The notes beneath the pieces were generated by a model that worked only from the letters and a program-made list of their open reading frames with translations, ran no database searches and had not been told where the DNA came from. Below are positions 1 through 10,500 of a stretch of DNA of 64,000 nt, piece by piece. Position numbers and translations under genes: made by a program. Source of the DNA: Rhizophagus irregularis (taxonomy: Eukaryota; Glomeromycota; Glomeromycetes; Glomerales; Glomeraceae); the NCBI RefSeq assembly GCF_026210795.1, contig NC_089440.1, forward strand, positions 3,348,001-3,412,000, in the 5' to 3' direction. Within the stretch, counting starts at the first letter, position 1. The number at the start of each line of letters is the position of its first letter.

Positions 1-3000
1 AAGAATTCCTCTGCAAAATGTTAAAGAAGTTGTGGTCTCCATTAAACTTCATAATTTCGAGGGACGAAATCAAGAATTAAAGCAATTACATGAATTAGGT
101 TTTGTGTGGAAGAAAGGATCGGATTTTATTAGGTTACAGGTAAGCAATTGTCACTATAATTTATTAGATGATTATAAATTAACTTAATTATAGACCATTA
201 GAAATATATTAAACGGGAAATTAATATGTGATGAATGTATCATATTTGATGAAAGACGTCATTTGGAAATAAAAGTATTTATGAATCAAAACGGTTGCTT
301 TTTTTTTAATTTCGAAGGAACAGATTCATTCTTGGGTTATTATTTAGATTCTTGCGACATCTCCAAGTGACGAATCACTTTTTACAAATGAAAGTCAAAT
401 TTCAATTGTCGACACTTTAAATAATAAAAATATACATAGTTTTGATAATGAAATTGGTCAGATATCGTCATCATTACAAAGTGTTTCATTAGAAGAAAAT
501 TTTACTAGGAATGTTCCTGGGCTCGAAAAGGCTTTTGAAACACTTTTTGAAGTCGTTGTTTATCCATTATTATATCCAGATTTAATACAAAAGTTGAAGA
601 TTGAATGCCCAAAAGGTATTACAAGAATTTTCTCCTTTAGGAAATATATATATGCTCAATATAACTTTATGTATTACTAATGTTTATTAGGTGTGTTACT
701 TTATGGGCCATCTGGTGTTGGAAAAACATATCTAGTTAGCACAATTGCAAAAGCTTGCAATGCAAAGATGGTATGTGATTGATATAATGCAATATTTGCA
801 ATGAGAATTGTTTAACGTGAAAACATGCATTCTAAAATAGATTTCAATACGTGGACCTGATATATTTGGGTCTTATGTTGGAGAAAGCGAGGCAAGGCTG
901 AGAAATAAGTTCTCTCAAGCAAAAAAAATGATATCTGAGGAAGATGATCCAATAATTCTTTTTATTGATGAATTGGTATTAAATATCATCACTTTCGGTT
1001 TTCACAATATCTGTTTGTTAAATTTATTAAAACTAGTTATCCATTAGGAAGCTATAGCATCACATCGAGAAGAAGCACGATCTCACGAATCTCACGTTGT
1101 TGCTCAGCTTTTAACGTTGATGGATGGCATTGAGTCACGCGGAAGATTGATTGTTATAGCAGCAACTAATCGACCTAATGTTATTGATCCAGCTTTAAGA
1201 AGACCTGGGCGGTATGGTTTAAATTCACAAGTTGATATTAATTGAGCACATAAATTTAATTATACATAAATGTTTGATTAGATTCGATCGGGAAGTAGGT
1301 GTTGATGTTCCAAATGAAAAGGCACGCCAAAGAATATTACGGTTTCAAACATCACAAATGCCACTTGAAAATGATGTTGATGTTGGTGAGTAATTAGTAA
1401 ATATAACAAAATTATATATAAACTAATTATAAAAGTGTTATTTTGTATTATTTTGTAGGTTTTTTAGCTTCTATAACTAATGGATATGTTGGTGCTGAAT
1501 TAGCTACGTTATGTTGTGAAGCTGCAATGAATGCAGTTAATCGTCGCATTTCCAATACTTCTAGAGATAAATTTAAAAAGTAAAAAGGGTGTTTATTTCT
1601 ATTATTTCTTACAAAGAAATGATGGTATTTACAAAATAATTATTTTAGGTCTACGTTTAATATTACCATGGATGATTTTATGGTGGCGATGTCACATGTT
1701 TCACCTTCAATAAAACACAATTATCAAGTGAATTTTGAAGAGAAAAACTGGGACGATATTGGTGGATTAGATACGGTTAAAAAAGTTGAATATTATTAAT
1801 TATCTTTCACTTAATATACTTACTGTACATTAAATTTCTAATAGTTTATTTAATTTATAGCAATTAAAACAGGCAATTGAATGGCCATTACAATATAACA
1901 ATACATTTAAAAAACTAGGATTAAAACCTCCAAAGGGAATTCTTTTGTATGGGCCGCCTGGATGCAGTAAAACTACATTAGTCAAGGTAATAAATATTAT
2001 CATTGCCAATATATTCAATAACTCAACGTTGTCTTATAATTTAGGTAATAGCCAGCGTTTCAGGTGCAATGTTTTTATCTGTTAATGGAGCTCAACTTTA
2101 TTCTCCTTACGTTGGAGATTCCGAAAAAACAAGTAAGTTCATCCATTCGACTTAAGGCTTATTTGTACTACTTATCTTTACCATTTACAATTCAACCGTT
2201 AGTTCAATCTATATTTCAACGTGCACGTGCTTCAAATCCATCTATTATTTTTTTCGATGAAATTGATGCTATTGTTGGAAAAAGATCTTTGGGTGAAGGA
2301 AATAGGAATGGATATAGTGTTCAAGAATGTGTTTTGTCCATGCTACTCAATGAAATGGATGGAATTGAAATTGCAACATCAATTCTTGTAGTAGTAAGTT
2401 ATACGTAAATTATAATTTCACAAATTAGCTTTTATTTATTTAAAATTTATTTCTTTACTAAGGGTGCAACAAATCGACCAGATATGCTTGATGCAGCTCT
2501 TTTACGACCCGGACGGTTTGATCGTCTTATATATGTAAGTTATACCATGACACGCAGTATTGTCAAATTTATGTAATATAACATATGATTCTCCGGGTAC
2601 AATGTTTAATTTGTTATTATTATATATATCTAAGGTTCCACCTCCAGATTTTAAATCACGTAAACAAATTTTAAAGATACATACTTCCAATATGCCATTA
2701 AATGAAGATGTAGATTTAGATTTTATTGTTAAACAGGTATTTATTTAATTTAGTTATGTTCATTTTGTAAATTGCTAAAGCTCACCGGCGGTGATGGTCA
2801 CCGTACCAGCATTATGATGTATTTTCGACCAGAATTAAAACCCTAATAAAATACTGGCCGGCATTACATCATAATTTCACCATCGGTGATCATCACCACC
2901 GGTGATGTTTAGCAATACCTTTGTTAAACGTGTTAAAAGTATTGATTTTATTTTTGTAGACTGAAATGTATACAGGTGCGGATATTAAAAATTTATGTAG

Positions 3001-3221
3001 AGAATCTGCAATGATAGCATTACGCAGAAATAGAGATATTTCAGATGTGGTAAATATAAATACATTATTATTTACTTGTAAGCAATTACTTATTTATTTA
3101 TTAAATAATTAAATTATAGAATATGTCTGATTTTTTGAGAGCTTTAAAAATTACAAAAGCTTCATTAACTGCCGAAACCTTAGCATATTACGAAAAATTA
3201 TTTAAATTTGGGATAAATTAG
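1..3221 (+). CDS. AFG2B: AAA+ ATPase, SPATA5L1/AFG2B type (5' partial)
   Basis: Tandem AAA ATPase of the Cdc48/Afg2 group. Metazoan SPATA5L1 works with SPATA5/AFG2A in ribosome maturation and replisome proteostasis; the same role here is inference. Sixteen exons join in frame: 1-139, 194-274, 348-615, 691-770, 841-975, 1048-1211, 1282-1385, 1459-1579, 1649-1784, 1861-1986, 2045-2132, 2203-2393, 2463-2534, 2635-2736, 2960-3049, 3120-3221, giving 665 residues; the N-terminus lies left of the window. D1 shows Walker A GPSGVGKT, Walker B ILFIDEL and sensor-1 AATNRP. D2 shows [16 protein letters not shown] and GATNRPD, with an arginine finger in LLRPGR. The GPPGCSKT variant and the tail [20 protein letters not shown] favour the SPATA5L1 branch over AFG2A or Cdc48. 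The donor after 1784 is the weak GTTGAA. The intron 2737-2959 carries a TIR element. Confidence 0.9.
2771..2916. mobile_element. TIR/MITE-like palindrome in an AFG2B intron
   Basis: A 146-bp segment begins with ATTGCTAAAGCTCACC and ends with GGTGATGTTTAGCAAT, inverted near-copies of each other. The pairing continues inward through the CACCGGYGGTGATG block and TTATGATGTA/TACATCATAA, so the whole element could fold into a hairpin. It lies wholly inside the intron between exons 2635-2736 and 2960-3049 and leaves the splice sites intact. No clear target duplication was found, so the superfamily is unknown. Confidence 0.75.
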
Positions 3222-3565
3222 TTTATGTTTTATTACTCATGAAAATTTGATTCATATTTTCAGCAATGTTTAATAATCAAAAGCTTTCTCTTTTATTAAA
3301 AATATATGAGCTTCAAGATACTTTTTAAAAATAAAGGGGCATTATATTACAGAGAAGCATCTCAAATGCTCAGATGCGGTGTTATAGTGTAGATCACAAG
3401 ATCATGCATTATTTGACCCCAAAATTGTTGATACCCCAGTCAGTTATTATAATACGTGATCTGCATGATCATACTATAAAAAATTATTATTCAAACAAAT
3501 TAAAAAGAATTAAATAGGAAAACAAAATTAATTAATTAATTATATAAAAGAAAAAAACTCTATTC
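3222..3565. other. Convergent intergenic spacer with weak inverted repeat
   Basis: 3' flank shared by AFG2B (+) and the serine-rich membrane protein (-). No gene is visible. An imperfect inverted repeat of about 95 bp (roughly 3384-3478) starts TATAGTGTAGATCAC and ends GATCATACTATA; it may be an old TIR element or shared 3'-end structure. Confidence 0.4.
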
Positions 3566-4555
3566 TCAAATATTGTTATACCAATTAGATTCTTTATAAT
3601 ATCTTAAATACCAAATTATTATACCCAATATACCAGCTATCAGGAAAAAAGAAAAAATTGACATTAATTGATTATATCTTTTCCATTGAAAATCCGCGGT
3701 AGTTTTTGGGTGTCGAGGAAAAATGGATCCAAACCACCAAAGTGGTGCAAATAAAAATCCCATCGTAAATAAAACTGAACCAAAGGGACATACAATAAAT
3801 GGTTCTTGTACGTAATATAATGCCCTTTGTGGTAACGTATAAAAACTTGTTGTAGAAAGTCTTTTAATTGAAGGAAAAGAAGTTTTACTACGACTCCATG
3901 GAGATTTTTGAGAATTGCTTTTCCTACTACTGTTATTATTGTCATCAGGTGACCCAACACCAGCAGCTGCGGAGGTTAAAGGATCCGGTATTATTATGTC
4001 TGAATCATCTGTTCTATCTTGTAGAAGATTATCTCTATTACTATCTGATGGAGGAGAATAATATACATAAGTCCAGGATGGCCATGAGCCTCCAGATGAT
4101 GCTTGCGAAGCTCTTTTATCATCTGACTCTTGCACCGATATATCAACATTGTTTATCTTTGCTTTTTTCAAAGGTAATAAAGGAGCTACGAATTCTCTAG
4201 ATATATTGTTCAAATTAAGATCATTTGGGGTCGCCGGAATTTGTGAATTTGAATCTTCAACATTGGGCGACGTCCTATTCTGTATTTTGTATTCTTCTAT
4301 ATTTAATATTGTTGGACTTATAACAGGTGAATTTGACTTATCATATTTCAAATAGGAGCCAATTTCATTGTATTCTTTACCTTTTATCTATGTAAGAAAC
4401 CATCAGAAACGTTTAATTAATGAATTTAACAACAAAAATTTTACAATTAATTTACCAAATTTTCAGCAACTCGATACTGCCAGCTTTCTGGCTCATAATA
4501 AATTGGAGAATAAGTTGCGGAAGGGGGATTGATTGTTCGAAATAAGGGGACCCGC
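3566..4555 (-). CDS. Serine-rich protein with two C-terminal membrane segments (5' end unresolved)
   Basis: Exon 3566-4387 joins in frame to an upstream exon whose donor is at 4456; that exon encodes a segment containing YYEPESWQYRVAENL. The start codon was not found: the upstream reading frame is open only to about 4610 and holds no ATG, so at least one more 5' exon is expected. The middle is low-complexity and rich in Ser, Asn and Asp. The C-terminal 90 residues contain two hydrophobic segments, CPFGSVLFTMGFLFAPLWWF and the stretch after RYNQLMSIFSFF, separated by a short basic loop. This layout resembles conserved fungal serine-rich two-TM proteins of unknown function. No catalytic motif is seen. 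Reading it as an integral membrane protein is safe; its role is not known. Confidence 0.7.
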
Positions 4556-5033
4556 CCCGAAGCTGAAGTTCTTCTTTGTAGAGGCACGGTGATTTTTTTT
4601 TTGTAACCTTAAAAAAACGGCAAAAAAAGTAGTGCCAAAAGAAAAGTAATAATTTTGGGTGATAGAATAGAGGACACAAAAAATGTATTAAACAAAAAAA
4701 AAAAAAAATTCTTGGTTCCCCGAGTATAAAATTATGGAAAATTTTTAAAGGAACTTGCAGGTTTGTTTTGAAATAAATGAGTGGAAAAGCCAGATATAAT
4801 TGAAAAAAGGAAGATGGCATATTTCTCGAATCTAGATATTTATTTTGGAAATACATTTACGTCACTTAGTCAAAATGTAACACGGGACATTCTGTTTACG
4901 TTGAATTTATTAATTCATTTTTGAAGTCGTGCAACTTTAGCAAAGATCATTTAATATTACCTAATATAAAAATAAATTTAATTCCCGATTAGTTTTTTTT
5001 TTGTTGACTTCTCAAAGTTCTAAAACTACAAAG

Positions 5034-5562
5034 ATGTCTATTGGGGTACCTATTAAATTACTTCATGAAGCTCAGGGACACGTCGTAACATTAGAATTAA
5101 ACAATGGAACGGTTTACAGAGGAAAATTATCTGAAGGTAAAAATTTTTTGGTTTGTAAAAGAATATTGTAACTTTATGACAGATCTAAACTTTTTCGAAA
5201 AATTTATTAGCTGAAGACAATATGAACGTGCAGCTTCGTGAAATTACCGTTACTGCAAGGGATGGGCGCGTATCTCAATTGGATCAAGTTTATATTAGAG
5301 GTTCACATGTTAGATTCTTTATTGTGCCGGATATGTTAAAGAATGCTCCAATGTTTAAGAAGATCGGTCCGAATGCTATGAAAGGTAGAGGTATAGGAAT
5401 GGGTAGAGGTAAAGCTACTGTCGCGAGAGCTCAAGGTACGTGCAATTTAATGTAAAAATGACTATTTGATTTTATTTGACAAATATTTTTATTTTAGCTC
5501 GTGGCGGAAGAGGAAGAGCAGGATTCCGTGGTGTAACTCGTGGCCGTGGACGTTCCCAATAA
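5034..5562 (+). CDS. SMD3: Small nuclear ribonucleoprotein Sm D3
   Basis: Core Sm protein of spliceosomal snRNPs. Three exons (5034-5136, 5211-5435, 5498-5562) give 130 residues. Sm1 is in the first 40 residues ([24 protein letters not shown]). Sm2 includes [20 protein letters not shown]. The C-terminal tail is rich in RG and GRG repeats, as in Sm D1/D3, where arginines are methylated. The ATG at 5034 begins [13 protein letters not shown], matching the usual D3 N-terminus. It is transcribed away from the membrane-protein gene on its left, with a promoter region of about 420 bp between them. Confidence 0.96.
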
Positions 5563-6062
5563 TGGAATAAATATTAAAAAAATTATAAAAGATGATTCTT
5601 GAATTATTAGCTTATATGAACGTTCAAATTATGGTATAAAAAAGTTTTTGTTTTTTTGATCTGTTGTATTTTAAATTAGTGCAGCAAACAGAATTGAGTT
5701 TAAGGTAGGTTTTGACGGGATATTTCTTTTCGTTTCGCATTTCTTATTATAAACACTCATTCAATTTGTTCAAGATAGATTCACGGTTTTTAATAGATCT
5801 ATTTTTTACATTTTGGATTCTTATATTAATTAAATACTGGTTTATACCGATAAGAAATATATTAATACAAATAAATTAGATGTCAATTCTTTTTAGATAG
5901 AATATTAGTAAGTTACTTTCTGGGATAAAAACTTTGAGGAAAAGAGGATAGTATAAATTTAAATTTAAAATCGGTTCAATTCTCTATCGAAATCATTTTT
6001 CTATACTAAAAAGCAAATTCAGAAAGAATTATATTAATGAAAGTGGAAAGAAAATTGGATTT
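5563..6062. other. Convergent 3' spacer, SMD3/PIS1
   Basis: About 500 bp between two convergent stop codons. It is AT-rich, with no open frame longer than a few dozen codons, no RNA gene and no clear repeat. Confidence 0.5.
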
Positions 6063-7276
6063 TCAATTGTTCTTTACGTTTTCTCCATTTTTGGATATCT
6101 TTCTTTGTTCTGCGAGGTCAATACTAGCCAACCTTTTACTAGCACCAGCTAATTGAATTACATTAATTATTTGTTTTCCAGCACAAACAGGAAATGAAAA
6201 AAAAGCAATTAATCGAATTATAAAATTCAGCCCCGGTGCTATATATTTAATGATAGAATAATTAGCGTCAAAAATAAAAAATTTCGAATCCCTAAATTGA
6301 TAGCTTTGATAGTAAATAAATTACCTATGTCTTCGTGGTTAAATGATAAAAGATACAATGCAACAAAAAATAATTCATTTAGTGCACAGAAGATAAAAAG
6401 AACCACCTATAAAATATTATTTATCTATTAAAAAAGAGAAAAGGAAAAAGAAAAAACTAACCACATACATAAAAACCTACATTATTAGAATAATAAGCAC
6501 GTAAAATAGAATTTGAAGATTTATCAATATTTTTATGGCTCGAAGAACCTGATGTCATTGAGCTAAATAAAATTGTAATAAAGATCAGTCTAGATAATTA
6601 ATTATGATAAATTTTTCGAGCAAGTTATGCGAATTATTTTACCTATACATATGCATATAATGACTGCTAAGATCCAAAGAGATTAATAATTGAAATAAAA
6701 TTGTCCATGAAGAATACTTTGTAGCAAGGAAACACAATAGACAAGAAGTTGTTGATCTGTCTGTTACCATATCTAAGACGACTCCAAACTCACTACCTAT
6801 TATACGAATATAATATCAATTAAAGAATTTCAATTGAATAATTATAAATCAGAAGGAAATACGCACATTGATCAAAATATCTTGCCGCATTTCCATCTAC
6901 AGCATCTAACAAACAAGAAAATGTATAAAGACCCATACAAGTCCATGGCTTATTTGGCATATAATACAATGAGAGTATCGCAAGAATGACCCGAATAAAG
7001 CCTATTTATCACATAAATATTAAATTTTTAAGCCTGATTAAGAAATTTATTAATGTAAAATAAAAATATTAAGAGTTTGTCGCGATAAAAACAACGATGC
7101 AAAAAAAACTAAAAGAAACGTTTGATACAAAATAAAAATACTAAATAAATAGCAAAAAATAGGATTCCATAATGCATACCTATAATGTTTGGTATAAATA
7201 AGAAAACATTTTTTACTTCTTGTATTTTAGGTGATGGTGGAAGTGGTTCAAGTTGCTGTTTAATTTTATGTGCCAT
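6063..7276 (-). CDS. PIS1: Phosphatidylinositol synthase (CDP-diacylglycerol-inositol 3-phosphatidyltransferase)
   Basis: ER-membrane enzyme joining CDP-diacylglycerol and myo-inositol to make phosphatidylinositol. Six exons on the minus strand (7180-7276, 6867-7001, 6643-6796, 6481-6562, 6325-6406, 6063-6238) give 241 residues in frame, close to the family size of about 215-220. The CDP-alcohol phosphatidyltransferase signature DG-x2-AR-x8-G-x3-D-x3-D is complete: DGNAARYFDQC, split by an intron inside the Cys codon, then SEFGVVLDMVTD. The N-terminus has NVFLFIPNIIGFIRVILAIL, and HYMHMYSSMTSGSSSHK matches the conserved region after the catalytic helix pair. Several hydrophobic helices follow. 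Start ATG at 7276. Confidence 0.95.
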
Positions 7277-7598
7277 TTTTCGTTATACAAAGTTTTTCAC
7301 AGGAAATGAATGAAAAGAAGTCAAGAATACTTTTGATTAAATCTCTCTTTCGCAAATTGGGAAGAAACCCTACCCAAGGATTTACTCAAGTAAGTATTTA
7401 AAGAGGACTCATTTTTTCAGATTTGCATTGTTTGAACAGTAATTTATGTCAGTTTATGATTGGATGAACTATAATTGGCTGATAAATGAATCTCACGTGA
7501 TTAGAGTATCTGTCGATTAGATCGACTTTAATGAACGCATTTTATGGTTTAAGCAATTAAGCAAATATAGATTTATGATAATCTAAAAATTATTGTAT
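7277..7598. promoter_or_regulatory. PIS1 upstream region
   Basis: 322 bp between the PIS1 start and the methyltransferase stop; both genes are on the minus strand. It should hold the PIS1 promoter and the methyltransferase 3' UTR. A TCACGTGA palindrome lies near 7493. Nothing else is recognised. Confidence 0.35.
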
Positions 7599-10500
7599 TT
7601 AATAATCATTCCATAATTCATAATGATTTTTGGGAAGGTGTTCGTGCTCATGGTCTGTCAGCGCTCTTCCTAACTGAAGCCCAAGAGCAAAGGCAATATT
7701 TCTCGGAACACTATTACCTATTAAATTATTACAATGAAAAAAAATCAAACATTAATATTCATTTCGCACTCGGTTAAAAAGATAAAAAAGATAAAAATTC
7801 TAAACAATTAAAATTAAACCATTAAAATACAGTACTTACCAACCACTTTATATTGATCGGCTATGTTACCACATAGAATATCTGTTTCGAGAAAACCTAA
7901 GGTATTAATAAAATAATTAATGCTATTATTATCATTCTCACATTTACCACCACGGATCATCTTACCACACCAACCCTCGGCTATATGTTTACGGTAACAT
8001 AAGTTACATCCGAAATGATATGACAGAGATCAGACTACTCAAAAAAACGTCGCTGAGATAAATATAAACAACGCGGCCATCACGTGAACGGTGATGGTTA
8101 GAAAATTGCACCTTTCCGAGGGTTGTGCGGTAAGATTATTCATACTATTAAATTCAAATGATAAAAATCATTTACCTTGAGCTCTTGCGGCCTCTCGAAC
8201 ACTTATGACCCTAGGTTCTTCGAAGTGCACGATTCTTGGATGCTAATAGAAAAAATAAATAAATAGTTAATTAAATATTTGAATAATTTCTGTCAAATGT
8301 AAATTCACTATGTTTAAATTCATAAGTACTTACAAAGCCGTTACATCCTTATTGTCAAACACGTGAAGGAAAAAAAAAGTTTATTATTTAATTTAAACTA
8401 TAAAATAATAAATAAAAAACCTACTCATTGAGGTACATATAGTTGAGAATACGTCATCTTTTTCAATACGCTGGCAGAATTTATACTTTTCTCCGCCGAA
8501 ATGATTCACGCGTTTTGAATCATATTCTTCCTTCCTAAGTCTATCGGGTATCATTCCCCTATCTAGAGCTGAATAATAGTCTGATCCAGGAGGGTAAGTG
8601 GGGATCCTCCTTAGGATCTCCTTGATCTTATAACTATTAATAGTAGCAACGTGGTCCGGATAGATAGGATACCAGTAGTTTCCGGTATCTAACTTTGGAA
8701 GGTCATAAGTAATTTCTCCAACCGTATTCATCGTAAAGCTTGTCATAGATACGTTAGACAAACCTTCTAAGCTAAAAAAAAAAAATTACGTTAAATTCGT
8801 TGTAAAATGTTCCAAGTCATAATACACCATAGATTACCTTGTGCTATTTCCTAAATTAAACAAATTTCGATACGATTTAAAAAAAAAGTTGGAATGCATA
8901 TGTGAAACTGGTGGATGGCCCGGTAAAACTTCACCATGTGCTATTTATGCATAAATAAGTAAATAAATTATAAAAATTTGATTTTAGAAAAAAATTTACC
9001 TGCAGCCCAAAGAAAAATACGATTTCTTTCTTGAGCACAACCTTGTTGTATGGCTGAAATTAGACCAACTTTAATTTGATACCCAATTTCAAGTAAGCAT
9101 CCTATCAACCTAAAAAATACTGTTTATGAAAATGAAGACTTGTTAAATCGAGCAAATACATGATGAAAAATTATGTTTAATCTTACCAAGTTTACGATAA
9201 ATAGTTGCTACATTCTCAAGTAGTAAAAATCGTGGCCGATAAAAATCGACAAATGATGCAACGGAAGCAACTAATGAATTATTAGTCATGCTTCTATCAG
9301 TATCCTGGTGTTTGTTTATGCGCGAAAAACCCTGACAAGGCGATCCTGCCAACATTATATCAACCTCACCCTATTTTAAATAATAAGATATATTGATACA
9401 TAACTTTAGAATTACTAAGATAAAACCAAAAATATGCACCTTATTTGGTAAATTCTGATTATTTTTATTTTTCATAGCGTTGGCGAGAATTTTATTAACA
9501 CTTTCGTTAATAAGCACAACATCCCCTTGTTTAGAATTATGCATATAAGTTTTCATAGCAGTTTCATTGGTATCTATCGCCCTTAATAGATTGAATTATG
9601 ATTATCACCGTTACTTTTAATATGAAAAATAAAATAGGAAAAAAGGAAACAAAACAAATTACCATTTGCACTCTACAAATCCTGCGTCTTCGAATCCTCT
9701 TCCCAACGAACCACCCCCGCAAAAAAGATCAAGACACTTTAATTTGGTACACGGCTCAACTTTGTAGTACCAATCCGGGAAAATTTTAGAGAAATATTCC
9801 ATCATATTTGAATCAGGATTTTTTATTGTTTTTGTTCTTCGAAAGTATATTTTCGAAAAATAGAACTATGAAAACAATATTAAAATAAATAGATTATTCG
9901 CTATTAAATTACCGCCATAAACACTTACGTGTTCCCCAGTACCACGATGAAGCAAGTTGACAGGTTTTTCTTCACCAAGCGGTAAAAATTCAACATGGCA
10001 ACTTCGAACAACATCGTGAAATCTATCAAAATTGAATAAATAATCCGAAAATAATAGTTCATTTTTTGCTGTACCATATTTTTTCTGTGACAATTCTGTT
10101 AGCCTATAAAAGCGTCGGAGAGTTACATAACCCTCTTCCTCATTAATACTCTCGATCTTGCAAACAGTATAAAGTTCTTTGATATCTCCTTCGAATGGTT
10201 TTATTAAAATGCAATCATCACGTTCATATTTCTTTCTAAAAATTGCAAATTTGTCATCATTATCTCCACAGCCACAGCAAAGTCCGTCTTCTTCGTTTGG
10301 ATAGGTCATGACTTCATGGAACGTGATAAAACTTCCTTCTTTCGCCATTGGAAGATAAGCATACTTACAAAAGAAAACATTTTCATTGTTTGATTCTATA
10401 AATAAAAAAATTAGATACTTGAAATACGTATACCATATTTATTATCTATATGTAAAAGAAAACTAGATTACCAGGACATTTAGATTTCCCAAAATGCACT

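Noticed and set aside
4452-4856. 134-codon minus-strand frame ending at the serine-rich gene
   Set aside because: The exon here is used in another frame (YYEPESWQYRVAENL) that joins the downstream exon without a stop; the long frame is poly-T/Phe-rich and would give TGA at the splice.
9666-9700. tRNA B-box-like TTCGAATCC
   Set aside because: Lies within a methyltransferase exon on the opposite strand; no A-box, cloverleaf or terminator. A similar string near 6283 also lacks tRNA structure.
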